A stretch of 64,000 nucleotides of DNA, taken from the NCBI RefSeq assembly GCF_050624435.1, contig NC_134531.1:253160812-253224811 (forward strand), given 5' to 3'. The DNA comes from Tenrec ecaudatus (Eukaryota > Chordata > Mammalia > Afrosoricida > Tenrecidae). Of this stretch, positions 34,998 to 45,806 are shown in pieces; position 1 is the first letter of the stretch, and every line of letters begins with the position of its first letter. The notes below the pieces were generated by a model that was not told where the DNA came from, searched no databases, and was given only the letters and a program-made list of their open reading frames with translations. The position numbers and the translations under genes were made by a program.

Positions 34998-35440
34998 TTT
35001 AAATGCAGCAAAAGTCAAAACAACAAGAAAAGATTTCTTATGAAATCATCCAGAGGAAAAGTACACATGGCATATGAAATATTAAAATATATAAAATGCA
35101 ACCAAAGCAGCAATACATTCAAAGTAAAGAGACATACATGCTAAAACTTAATTCAAAATAACAAATATTAGAACAAAATATTCAATTAAAAAATCTTTTA
35201 AGAATGAATTAAAAACCACTTTCAAATATGGTCAATTTCATGGATTGTGACAGCCCCAGAGATTATCAACACCAAAGGGCAACACAGAAACTAATTATTA
35301 CTAATATTCAGGACAGTTGTGCTGAAGAATGACAACCAGTTCCTATCACAGCTTGGAGAGTGAGCATGACATTTAACTTAAAAGGGTTTGTGCTCATATG
35401 AGCTTTATCGCAAATAAAATCTCTTACTAGCATAGAAGTG
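34998..35440. other. AT-rich sequence downstream of the first OR gene
   Basis: Presumed 3' UTR and flanking DNA; no convincing polyadenylation site could be chosen. Confidence 0.35.
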
Positions 35441-36440
35441 ACAAAATTGTGCCAAGTTAATTATGAGGAGGCAGTACAAACTGATGAGCAAGACCCTGAA
35501 CAAGCAATGTACAGATGGCAAACAAGCACATGATAAGATGCTCAACTTTATATGTTATTTATGAATTACATATTGAAACAGCGATAAAATACTACCACAC
35601 ATCTGAAATCTAAAACATTGAGGAAGAATCCTAGGAAGGATGTGAAGGAACAGAAATGCTAACTCATTGCTGGTGATGCAGCCCGAGGACACAGGGCAGG
35701 TGCTTACAAAACTAAACATGTCTGAGTTGCTGTCGAGTTGATTTTGACTCATGGTGACTCCATGTGCTCACAGAGTAAACTGCTTCAAAGAGCTTTCTTA
35801 GCTGTAATCCTCATGGAAGCAGATTGTCAGGCCTTTTCTTCCACAGAATTCCTGGGTGGTTTTGAACAGATCATATTTAGTTTAAAAAGTCTTACCATGT
35901 GATCCAGCAATCATGACCCTAGGTATTTATCCAAATGAGATGAACGTTGTATGTCCACACAGAAAACTCTACTTGAATGTTTATAGCAGCTCTCTCATAA
36001 TTGCCTCATGGATAAACAAAGTGTCATAAGACTATGAAATGGAATATTATTCTGCAATGGAACAGAAGAGCCATAAAGTTAAACACACAGGCACACAGAG
36101 GAACAATGCATATTGCTAAGTGAAAGAAACTCATCTTAAAATACTACTTATTGTATAATTCCAACTAGATTTCTTTTCAGAAAAGGCAAAAACATAGACA
36201 GTGAAAAGATCAGTGTTTTCCAGGGCTTTTGAGGGAAAGGAAAATGGATGAATATGTAGATAACATGGTATTTTTAGGGCAGTGAAACTATTCTGTATGA
36301 TACTTTAATGGTAGGTATGTAGTATGCATCTGTCTAAACCTGTACAGACAGACTTGTATAACACAAAGAATTGATTCTAATCATCAATATAGACTTCAGT
36401 AAATGATATTGTATCTATGTGGCTTTATCAATTGAAAAAT
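35441..36440 (+). mobile_element. Old L1M: ORF2 3' end and 3' UTR, split by a SINE
   Basis: 'cagatggcaaacaagcacatgataagatgctcaac', 'gctaactcattgctggtgatgc', then after the SINE 'taccatgtgatccagcaatc', 'ggaatattattctgcaatgg', 'ctgtatgatactttaatgg' are classical L1 ORF2-end and 3'-UTR phrases, of an older type than the 15-24 kb copy. Confidence 0.8.
35718..35875 (-). repeat. AfroSINE-type SINE, antisense
   Basis: 'ttgctgtcgagttgattttgactcatggtgactcc', 'gtaatcctcatggaagcagattg', 'tgggtggttttgaac' match the antisense SINE. Confidence 0.75.
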
Positions 36441-36539
36441 GTATCACATAAAACAAGATATTCGTAATTGTGAAATGAGGAAGCAAACTGAAATTACCTA
36501 GGGATTCCTTTTACTTTTTGCTCAATTCCTCTGGTAGCC

Positions 36540-36890
36540 GACTAATGCTTTAAAAATAAAGCCTATTAAATTTTTGTTAGACTTCACAAGTAAAATCATC
36601 TGGTCCTGATATTTAATGTTCAGAGGTTATAAATTATCCTTTTCTTTACTTGAAATTAGACTATTCAGGTTATTGATCCTTGTATGAATTTTGGTTAATT
36701 GTGTCTTTCACAAAATTGGTCTATTCCCTTTCAATTGTCAAATTTGCGAGCATAAAGTTATTAGTATTTTGTAGTATATTTTGAATTTGCACAGTATCAA
36801 TTTTATTCATTTTTAAAAAGCTAGCTCATGACATCCTGATTTCCTCTAATAATTTGCTCTCAATTTTATTGATTCATTTGCAAGAATATA
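36540..36890 (-). mobile_element. L1M ORF2 fragment, antisense
   Basis: 'aaatcatctggtcctgatat', 'attcaggttattgatccttg', 'ttaattgtgtctttcac' and 'aaaaagctagctcatgac' resemble antisense L1 ORF2 (region upstream of the reverse transcriptase). It abuts a sense L1M piece, so it may be a 5' inversion of one insertion. Confidence 0.55.
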
Positions 36891-36989
36891 TAGATGAATC
36901 TGATATGGTGGTTCGAAATTTCAAAATTCCTCATCAGTAATAGACAAATCCAATAAGCAGATATCAGTTTGATATGTATCAGTTTGATA

Positions 36990-37480
36990 GCTGCACTGGA
37001 CAGCACCACCACCAGTCATTTGGTTCTAATTGACATTTATAGAAGACTTCAGCCAACAGCAGCAGAATACATATTCTTCTCAGACTCACATAGAATATTC
37101 AACAAGATAAACCGTAGAACACAATTTATTACAGTTAAAGAGTAGAAATGATGCAAAGTATGCTCTTAGTAACTAGTGGTATTAAACCAGAAATTTCAAC
37201 AGAAAATCTCATTTAAAAATAATTTAACAATAGAAAACACATTTCTAAATAGCCTATGCATCAAAAAGAAACAAGATTATTAAAAATATTTTGAACTAAA
37301 TGAAAAGGATACTACAGCTTCTAAAATTCTGTGGGTGCACGGAAAGTGAGCAAAGAGAAATTTATAGCACTGAAAGCATATATTAGAAAAGAAGATGTAA
37401 AATTGATACTTTAAATGTTCACCTTGTAAAACTATAAATGGAAGGCAAATTAATTCAAAGTAATCATTGATAACCAACCA
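36990..37480 (+). mobile_element. L1M ORF2 endonuclease-end fragment, sense
   Basis: 'gacatttatagaagacttcagccaacagcagcagaatac', 'caaagtatgctcttagtaactagtgg', 'atttatagcactgaaagcatatattagaaaagaag' are L1 ORF2 phrases following the endonuclease. Confidence 0.75.
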
Positions 37481-37674
37481 AGTTTATAGCTTGGAAGAGG
37501 AGCATTACAGTTAAACTGAAGAGATTATTGTCATATTAACCTTAAATTAGTTAAATCACTTACAACTGTATGTGCTAAAATTGTGCCAAGTGAATTTTGA
37601 AGAATCAATTCTAATAGCATTTAGGGTACATTGCTTTTCTTAAGATAGAGCCAGTGAAGAAATGAAGGAAACTT

Positions 37675-37985
37675 CTGGATTATTGCTGAAGACAAAATGC
37701 GTGCATCAGCAAATGTAGTGAAGAAAGATGATGGTGCCAGGCTATGAAAAGATAAAGCATCTGGCATCAGACAGTGTAAGACATGACAAAATAATAATAA
37801 TTTATAAATTGCCAAGAGTTCGTGAGGAAGGGTTAGGAGGGAAGGGAAAGATGAGGAGATGATACTAAAGGCTGAAGTAGAAAGAAAATGTTTTGAGAAT
37901 GATGACAACAAATGTGCTTGACACAATGGATGGATGTATGAGTTGTGAGTTGTACACGCCCAAATAAAATGATATTTTTTTAAAA
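37675..37985 (+). mobile_element. L1 3' end fragment (tenrec-type), internally deleted
   Basis: Contains a 3'-UTR module piece (gatgatggtgccaggctatg..agcatctgg), then jumps near 37770 to 'agacagtgtaagacatgac' and the terminal region ending 'cccaaataaaatgat'. About 800 bp of the usual 3' UTR is missing between. Confidence 0.75.
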
Positions 37986-38094
37986 AGAAGAAATGAAGGT
38001 ATCAAAAGTAAATGTTATCTTGCCAAGTTGGCATTCTAATTAAATTGAATAATTAAATAAAGACCATCAACTTTCAAGAGAAGTTACTTGATAT

Positions 38095-38200
38095 GGCTTT
38101 TGTTGTAGTTATATACCAGTGAGTCAGTTCCAACCCACAGCAAACTTATGCACAACAAAAGGAAACACGACTTAGTCCTTTCTGATCCACACAAAGGGGA
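38095..38200 (-). repeat. RTE/SINE tail, antisense
   Basis: 'ttgttgtagttatataccagtgagtcagttccaacccacagc' and 'cacaacaaaaggaaacacgacttagtcc' match the antisense terminal region of the RTE family. Confidence 0.6.
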
Positions 38201-38830
38201 CACTATCTGAAACGTATTCTTATAGGTAGGCATGAAATCATGAAGTAATATATGCTTGTTGAACTGTGTATGGGGTTATTTAAAATGATTTTATCTTATT
38301 TTCACCATTGCAAAACCTGAAGTTGCAGAATTTAGGTAATTTATAATAAATTAAATATTTTAATATTATACATTAAATAAATTATTGAACTATGGCTGAT
38401 ATGCTAAATGAGCTACTTGTCCAGTTATTAATTCCACATGTTTGCTGAGAGCTTGCTACAAGAAGACACTGCTCTAGCTGTTAATGTGCATACGTGAACA
38501 AAGCACCATTATTTCCATCTGCTTCAATTATCAAACATTAGCATCATTTTAATTATTTCTGGGTCGAGGGGAATTCATATAAAGTAACAGAACACTTCCC
38601 ATCCTACCTCCCATCCCTTCTCTTAACACTCTGAAGTGGTACAGTCACACCTAATTTCCTAAAAATTACTTGCAGTTATGCTCCAGGCAAGGCAGTCACC
38701 TGGAGGAAGACTTTACATAGAAAAGCAACACAGTACAGCACGTATGCAATCCCTGCATGGTCTAAATGATTAATCGGCTAGACTGATAATCTAGCCTGGT
38801 CACCTAGTACTAACAAATCAGGCACGTGAC

Positions 38831-39410
38831 TGTAATAGTTAAGTTTTCTGTCAACTGGCCTGCCCTGGGATTCTCAGTAGTGGAACAGTAACGCCTCTCC
38901 CATAAGGTGCAAGTCCTAGCCCGACCATGCCTCCTTGGGGTGTGGCCTATTTCATATCTAAAATAGACTGTGGAGAACTAGATTTCTCTCTTCATCCTCA
39001 TTATGGCCTGGATCCAGAATCTGCTTCCTTGGGTCAGAGGCAGGTAGCCCATGCAAGCACTGTTCTAAGTGTTAAGGTGCAAAAGTGAAAAAAGCCTGGA
39101 TCCACTTGATTCTGTCTACACCAGCCTGTGGTTTTCCCACTTCCTGCTTTGTCCTCCAACTTCCTGGTTCACCAGAGACAGTATTTGTGTTAATCAGGAA
39201 GGTCCTCAAGTTCACATCTGTCCATAATCTTGTGCTGGACTGGGACAGCCATTGTATGGCTATGTGGACCACTTACTTGATATGAATTTCTCTTTGTTTT
39301 AACATATATTTGATATTTATATTAATTAATATTTATTATATAATATTTTAAATATATTTTAAATATATTGTACAAGTTTATTTCTCTAGAAAGCTCGATA
39401 GAACACAGAA
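38831..39410 (+). mobile_element. ERV-L-like (MLT2-related) LTR, sense
   Basis: Begins 'tgtaatagttaagttttctgtcaactggcc', a typical MLT2/ERV-L LTR start, and near its end has 'tttctctagaaagctcgat'. An AT-only stretch at 39300-39365 has expanded inside it. gtgac occurs at 38826-38830 and again at 39433-39437, a possible TSD. The 3' limit is uncertain. Confidence 0.6.
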
Positions 39411-39710
39411 ACTTGATGGAGCACAGTTCTACCGTGACATATATGGGGTCAGTGAAGTCAGAGAACTTGATATCAACTGCATTTCTTACAAGTCATATTT
39501 GTAGCAAAAATTGAGAATGCAATACAAATACAAGGTTTTTGGTTCTCTGCCTCTTGCATGAAAAATATTCAATCAACTTGATTCAATAGGAAACCAGGTC
39601 TAGTTCATTCCAATTGAAATAAAATATTCCATGCTATTATACTTCATTTGTTGTTGGCTACCCTTGTGTTATGTCATTCACGATGCATTCTGTACCATCG
39701 CTGTGATGAT

Positions 39711-40197
39711 TGTGGTAGGTACACAATTTCATGTTAACTTGATAAGTAGGAAAGAAAGGGTGGAGTCTAGCCTGTCAATCAGCCTGATGAGCACTCTTTC
39801 TGGGAGTGGTCTTCCCATGAGGATTCTAGGACTTATCTTCCTCCCTGGAGGCAGGACACACACTCTCTCTGCTTCATATTCTTGATGATGAACCACAGGG
39901 AGCCATGCTGATGGCAGCCAGAACCCTGGAGAGGTTTTCACCACCACTGCATCCACAAGATTATCCATGTACATGCCTGTGATGTTCCAGCATTTGGTAT
40001 CATTGTCTGTGTTGCGTGAGTCTGTAGAGGATTTTATAGACTAGTATCAGACACATGGGCTAATATTAGACTTATGGATTTGATCTTGACTGGACTGGGG
40101 TGTTTCCTTAATATACAATTACTCTTTGATATAAAACTCTCTGTTACACATGTATGTGTTTTTCTGGATTTGTATCTCTAGTCTACCTGGACTAACA
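39711..40197 (+). mobile_element. ERV-L (MLT2-like) solo LTR, sense
   Basis: Starts 'tgtggtaggtacacaatttcatgttaacttg' and ends 'ctctagtctacctggactaaca'; about 490 bp, reverse-complement relative to the LTRs at 1.4 and 63.2 kb. Contains 'gtctagcctgtcaatcagcctgatg' and 'gggctaatattagacttatgg', shared with them. The flanking 5 bp are not a clear duplication. Confidence 0.7.
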
Positions 40198-40224
40198 TAA
40201 TGGGTTAAGCTTTGAATTGGCTTA

Positions 40225-40400
40225 TTTTTGAAAGTAGATCATCAGGTTTTCCTTGGTCTGCTTTAGTCCAGACATTCCACTAAACCCGCACAGCATGATA
40301 GCAACCTGCAACCTTCCACTCTTAGATGCCTGGTGGATGTACATGACGTTCATTGACTGGAAATACAACCCAGGCAAGAAGTTTACCACTCAACCAATAT
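40225..40400 (-). repeat. AfroSINE-type SINE, antisense
   Basis: 'agtagatcatcaggttttcc' and 'gcaacctgcaaccttccactcttag' match the antisense SINE; strongly diverged. Confidence 0.5.
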
Positions 40401-40721
40401 CTTGGTTCAATTTTAAACCCTCTTAATTTAGAATCTACCTGATTTCACGTCCAACCTCCTTTGGTTGCAACTAAATTAGTAGACACTCCCCTCATATCAT
40501 GGCACTAAAAATCTTCTTTGAAGGAGATACATTGTTATCTCTTCATGTCACCATCAGTTCTAGTATCTGTGTCCGTGTTTAACACCCAGTCTATGCTGAT
40601 CCCAAGAGTAAGGAGAAGAAATCAAAGAATTTCTGCTAAATAAACTATTGCCAAGGATAGCATACTAGCCATGTAGGAGATCATAAGATATATTCACCAA
40701 GTGAAGGAACTTACTAATTTC

Positions 40722-41036
40722 CTCTGTTGCTGTTGCTATTTGTCAGTGCTGACTTACGGCGGCCCATGTGTGCAAAGCAGAACTGCTCCAGTGTTCCCTA
40801 CAGAAAAGGAAGTCAAAGAACCCACTGGGGAATTCACAGAGAGGGGAGGGGAGCCAGCAGACCAAACTCTACACTGGTTGTCTGAAATGGAGACTAATAA
40901 CAGTGAGCGCGAGAGTGAAGAAAACTGTTGTAAAATTAATTGTGGCAATCATTGCACAACTCTTCTTGATGTGATTGAACTAATGAATTGTATGATATGT
41001 GAATTATATGCCAATAAATCTGTTAAACAACAAAAA
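40722..41036. repeat. Composite retroposon: antisense SINE head plus an AATAAA-ended 3' end
   Basis: 40722-40800 is an antisense SINE (gctgttgctatttgtcagtgctgactt..cccatgtgtgcaaagcagaactgctcc). 40870-41036 is the 3' end of a plus-sense retroposon I cannot name, with 'gatgtgattgaactaatgaattg', 'gccaataaatctg' and a poly(A) end. The 118-codon frame across them is a chance frame. Confidence 0.5.
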
Positions 41037-41204
41037 AAGAAATTTGATGGCATTTGAAATGTCACTTAAAATTACATAATAAGGCTATTGTGAATCTGGG
41101 AAAGCCTACAACATGGTAAGTAAATTTCAATTTCAACTCATGCATAACAAAATTCTTTTAAAATATTATTAAAATTCACACCTGGATTTTCCTTTAAAAA
41201 TAAA

Positions 41205-41400
41205 TATGTTGCCATCAGGTTGATTCCAACTCACAGCAACTCCGTTTATCAGAGCAAAACTGCGACTTTTCAGTAGCTGATTTGGGGGGAGTTAAACACC
41301 AGGTCTTTCTTCTGAGGCATCTCTAGATGAATGTCAACCTGCAACCTTTCAGTTAGGAGCCACGCATATTCACTTGTTATACTGTACAAGGTCTTCTATT
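41205..41400 (-). repeat. AfroSINE, antisense (cluster member 1)
   Basis: 'gttgccatcaggttgattccaactcacagc' to 'caacctgcaacctttcagttaggagcc'. Confidence 0.75.
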
Positions 41401-41519
41401 CATGGGCAGAATCTAAGCTTTCCTATGAGCCAGTCTACTGCCTTCTGCTCCTCAGTACCTGCTCACAGTCTTACTTCTTCAGAATTTCAGATTTTGACTC
41501 ACTGATCTTTCTTCCCCAA

Positions 41520-41710
41520 AGCAAACTCACTGCTGTTGAGTCAATTCCAATTCAGTGTGACAGTACAAGACTACTATTCCAAAAGGTTTCTGAAACGGAA
41601 TCTTTACAGTAGCAGACAGTCTCAATGGTCTCCGCTAGAGGCTAGTGAACTTCAACTCCTCCCTTTGTGGTAAGCAGTGCAACACTTAAGCCACTACAAT
41701 ATCAGAGATC
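41520..41710 (-). repeat. AfroSINE, antisense (cluster member 2)
   Basis: 'gctgttgagtcaattccaattcag' to 'gtaagcagtgcaacacttaagccactac'. Confidence 0.7.
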
Positions 41711-41724
41711 CTTCGTCTCTCTTT

Positions 41725-41895
41725 CTACATACTTCCAACTAGTCGATCCCAATTTATAGTAATCCTATATAGGGTTTCCAAGTCTGTAAATCTTTATGGG
41801 AACAAAGAGCATCATCTCTCTCCCTCAGAGTAGCTGGTGGGTTTGAACTGCAGCTTCGCACCTAGCCCACAGTCAAACTCAGCGGGCAAATCCAG
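41725..41895 (-). repeat. AfroSINE, antisense (cluster member 3)
   Basis: 'ccaactagtcgatcccaatttatag' to 'ggtgggtttgaactgcagc'. Three SINEs in the same orientation lie within 700 bp. 41896-42609 beyond is unassigned. Confidence 0.65.
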
Positions 41896-42609
41896 TTTAA
41901 GGGCCATATCAGCTTCTCCTCTTCATGGCTATACCCATCCCTCTCAAAACTAATTAGCAAGTATTGAATTCCCTAGAAAACAGACTCTGATATAGCATGT
42001 ACTGTGTAAAACATATATTAGAAAATGCATTTAGGATAGACTTTTATGGAAGGGAAGGGAAAGAGATTTTGGGTTGAAGGCAGAATCAGGGTTAGAACTT
42101 CCTAGGCCCCATGAATTCGCCTTAGGAAACACTAGGGGTTGAATTGTTCCAGACATGCCATAAAAAAAAAAAAAAACAAGCAAGGGCCGAGGTGGCAGGG
42201 AGGAACCCTAAATAAAGGAGATATATTAGATAACCAAAGAAAACTCTGAATATGGATATAATTCTTTAGGTGGGAAGAGAGAATCTTATCAAATATGGCA
42301 AGACAGAACCTAAAGAAGATGTATTAATGATTGCATGCAAAGAATGATAAAATTATTGGCACAAGGCAGAAAATAGACTTCAAGAACAGATAGAAGGAAG
42401 GACTTGAACATACCCATCTGGGAAAACACCAGAGCAAATCTAAATTGAGGTAGACCCAAGGTGATCCTTTCAGATTTTAAAAGATATTTGTAACTGTAGG
42501 ATGGATGAGGGCATTGTAGAAGTGTTATCCTTTCACTATGATTTGTAACCCATTTATCTACTGCTTCATGAGCTTACACCTTAAGACAATAATAACCATT
42601 GTATCTCTC

Positions 42610-42818
42610 CTAGGAGCTCTAGTTGCATACTGGTTGTGCCTGCTAACTGTAAGATCATCAGTTTGAAACTGCCAGGCCCTGTATGGGAGAACACCAGGGG
42701 TATATTCATAAAGAGTTATAGGTCTTCGAAACCCACAGGCACAGTTCTATCCTGTCCTGTAGTGTTGCTATGAGTCAGAATCGACTTGGTGGTGGTGAGT
42801 TTGGTTTAGAGGTTTTGA
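42610..42818 (+). repeat. AfroSINE-type SINE, sense
   Basis: 'aggagctctagttgcatactgg', 'gctaactgtaagatcatcagtttgaaac', 'cacagttctatcctgtcctgtag' and 'gctatgagtcagaatcgacttgg': a rather complete copy of the family. Confidence 0.85.
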
Positions 42819-42938
42819 GTTTTTAGTACTTATCATGGTTTGGGGGTGGAATGCTCTCATCATGAGTCAGTTCTTCCAAGGGATATCTCATGCAGTTGAA
42901 ATCAGATGGCAGAGCCATCTCAAATGCTTTGTGGTATC

Positions 42939-43345
42939 TGTGATGGTCAATATTATGTGTCAACTTTGCTAGGTTATGATTCTCAGTAGTTTGCCAGACA
43001 CCGGGCTGGATGCTCTTCCATAATGCAAAATAAAATAATCAAAATAATTCTCTATGATAGAATGTCATCACTTCCATGATGAGGTCTGAAATGAACCAAG
43101 AGTCTCCTTGCTGCAGTGGCCCACCTGCAGCACCTAACTGGAGGCTCTTGCAAGGCTAACTCTCATTCGGAAGCCCACTCCCCACATGCTGACTCTTATC
43201 TCCAGGGATGTGAACCAGGAGCGTTCTGTATGACCTACAGATTGTGAGTCTGTTGACCCTGCAACCACATGATCCAAGAGGAACATTTGGGACTGTCTAT
43301 TCTCCGTTATTTTTGAGCCATTTCATTGAAATAAATCACACACAC
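42939..43345 (+). mobile_element. ERV-L/MLT2-like LTR, sense
   Basis: Starts 'tgtgatggtcaatattatgtgtcaacttt', the classical MLT2-type 5' end, followed by 'ttctcagtagtttgccagac' and ending near 'gaaataaatcacacaca'. 3' limit blurred by microsatellite growth. Confidence 0.65.
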
Positions 43346-43374
43346 ACATTACAGTAAGTTCATTTGTTCATAGA

Positions 43375-43377
<3 letters not shown>

Positions 43378-43430
<53 letters not shown>
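43378..43430. repeat. (TG)n microsatellite
   Basis: About 26 uninterrupted tg dinucleotides. Confidence 0.95.
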
Positions 43431-43639
43431 ACAGAAATGTGCTATCAAGGACGGGGCTGCTGCTCAGGAGAGGTTGGACCCCCGAGAGAGACGCTGTCAC
43501 CAGAACAAAGTAAAAAAACAAACAAACACAAAAAACTGTCTCTGCTAGCAGTGTATGGCTGGAAAGGAATTCTCTCAGAAATATACTTGTTTTAGTGTTG
43601 GTAGTGTAAACTTTAGGCATGCACACTAAGGAGTGTTTT

Positions 43640-44105
43640 GGAATTCACATTTTCCACAGTGTTAAAAATTTCCTAGGCTAGTTCAATTCAAGGCAGCGGC
43701 TTCTGACTGCTTTTGGTCATTCCAATAGAGTAATCTTGATAGATTTTCTCAAAAGATACAGGATGATATCAGGAGCTTATCATGAAGATATTTTTAAGAA
43801 ACTAAAACACTGAAACTGCCTTGATGAGAAAAAGACCAGGAACATTGTACCAAGGAATTTTTCCAATCACAATATTGCAGCTGCCCTTTCTTCAAGTGTA
43901 GCAAGAGCTGTCCTTTGAGAACTTCATTGGGAAACCATAAACCACCCACTCCACAGCCTTGATTGAGCTCCTTTGGACATTTTTGTTCCCCAAACTCAAA
44001 GAACATTGAAAATAAGCAATATTAGAGACCTTCCAAGATGCAAAAATTGCCATTTTGATGTACCGTACATTGAAGATTGGAGAATTCTTCATGGAAGAGT
44101 TAAAT
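43640..44105 (+). pseudogene. Mariner-type transposase relic
   Basis: Plus-strand translation with small repairs of frame shows the order of a Tc1/mariner transposase core: 'RVILIDFLK', an 'ISGAYHEDIFKKL' helix, a degraded 'HDNAPAH'-like box (aatcacaatattgcagct, ~43865), 'VARAVL', a 'HPPYSPDLAP'-like box (ccacccactccacagccttgattgagctcc, ~43945) and 'FVP..LKEH' (~43985). At least two internal stops. The N-terminal DNA-binding part and terminal inverted repeats are not seen. The family is clear; the lineage is not. Confidence 0.72.
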
Positions 44106-44112
44106 ATAATCA

Positions 44113-44300
44113 CTAAACGCACTGCTATGGAGTTGATTCCAACTCAGAGGGACTCTACAGGACAGAGTATACAGCTGCCCCTGTGAGTTTCCTCCGCTGT
44201 GACTCATTGCAGGAAGAGAAACTCCTATCTTTCTCCCTCAGAGTGACTTGTGGGTTTGGACTGCTGACCTCTGAATTAGCATCCACAGTCATAATCATGA
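44113..44300 (-). repeat. AfroSINE-type SINE, antisense
   Basis: 'ctgctatggagttgattccaactcagagg' to 'tgtgggtttggactgctgacc'. Confidence 0.8.
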
Positions 44301-44344
44301 CGGAACCAGGACTCCTACAGAAAAGGGTTCGAGAGATGAAAACT

Positions 44345-44442
44345 TTACTTGACAGATTGGAAGTATGTATGGATTGTGATAAGAGATATAAGAGCCCTCA
44401 ATAAAAGAATTTAAAACAAAGAAACAAACAAAAAAAGGGATG
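44345..44442 (+). mobile_element. Very short L1 3' end
   Basis: 'gtatgtatggattgtgataagagatataagagccctcaataaaag' and an A-rich tail: less than 100 bp of L1. Confidence 0.75.
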
Positions 44443-45160
44443 TGAAGACCTAGATGGAGATTATGTTGCGGAAACAGCAGCATACATTGTGATAGTCACA
44501 CTTGATTAATAAAGTTGGCATGATTTTGTAACAACACTTTTTATTTCTTGTCAGATATTTCATTAATTCAGCACCTCACTGATTTTTAGCCCAGCCATAG
44601 TCAGTGTCCACGACTGGCATTAATGGTAGCTGCCAGATGGCATCACAAGGCTGTCAAAAGGCCATCTTCCCTTGTGGCCTGAGTCACCTTACAGCATGAC
44701 CACTGAGTTGCAAGAGCAAATGTTCAAAGGAGCTCGGCATTTTCATGATGCAGGTTTGAAATTCACAATAAGAAAGTGGAAATAGACACATTGCTTGATG
44801 GAGCAGTGTCAACATCACACCTTAATAAGAGCACCCGTGGGAGGAAATACGGCCATCTTTGGTAAATAAAATCTGTGACAGCCTAGGAAACTGAAGAAGA
44901 CTGCAGCAGGACCATGTTGAGACAGCATCCAGAATGGGAGGGAAGATGTTAGGGACGTAGTGACTTATTTTCCCTTTATAAACTTTTATTTCCTCCTGAG
45001 TAAATGTAAGGTGGCTGTCATAAACAGTGAGTGGGGCTCTTCAATGTCTGAGCTCCTCAGATGTTCATATATGTCCATCCCTCCAATAAGTCAAGTCTCT
45101 TGATCTAAGTCATGACAGACTCCACAATTTTCACCTTCAACCATCAACATCACTAAAGTC
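44443..45160. other. Unassigned region
   Basis: No repeat or gene recognised with confidence. Confidence 0.35.
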
Positions 45161-45164
45161 ATTT

Positions 45165-45358
45165 GGATATTTACTATCTGTCTGTCCTATGCAAAATTGT
45201 ACATAACCATGACCTCATTTAACTCTCTCCATGTTCTTATGGGCAGGGGAGCGTTATCATCCTCATGTTGCAAGTGAGCAAACCGAATCACCATGAGGTT
45301 GCATCACCTGCTTCACATTACACGGTAGTATGCTGGATCTGTGCCCGGACCGAGCAAT
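45165..45358 (+). repeat. MIR SINE
   Basis: 'gacctcatttaactctc', 'gggagcgttatcatcctcatgttgcaagtgagcaaac', 'ggatctgtgcccggacc' follow the MIR consensus (tRNA-core SINE of mammals). A SINE tail 'gaatcagaattgactagatg' follows at 45383-45420. Confidence 0.7.
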
Positions 45359-45806
45359 GCTTCCGAATGTTTTTCATTTGGAATCAGAATTGACTAGATG
45401 ACACTTGACAGTAGCCTGCGTGGTCTTGAACTCTAGAGCAGTGGTTCTCAACCTTCCTAATGCCGCGACCCTTTAATACAGTTCCTCATGCTGTGGTGAC
45501 CCCCAACCATAAAATTATTTTCATTGCTACTTCATTATTGTAATTTTGCTACTGTTATGAATTAAAATAAAATATATGAGATACAGGATGTATTTTCATG
45601 GTTACACATTTAGCATCATTATAGCATCATGATTAATCACAAAAATAATATGTAATTATATATTGTGAAATATTTCTAATTACAAATAAATGAAATCTTG
45701 TCTGGAAGCATGGTATAGCATGGGTCACAGTCTTAATATAACAACAGTAAACTACATTGCTACATTTTGCAACAATATGTGTGAAAAGTCAATGTCAGTG
45801 AGAAGA

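Noticed and set aside
40701-41057. 118-codon frame that looks like a small cysteine-containing protein
   Set aside because: It runs across an antisense SINE and the 3' end of another retroposon, so the frame is accidental.
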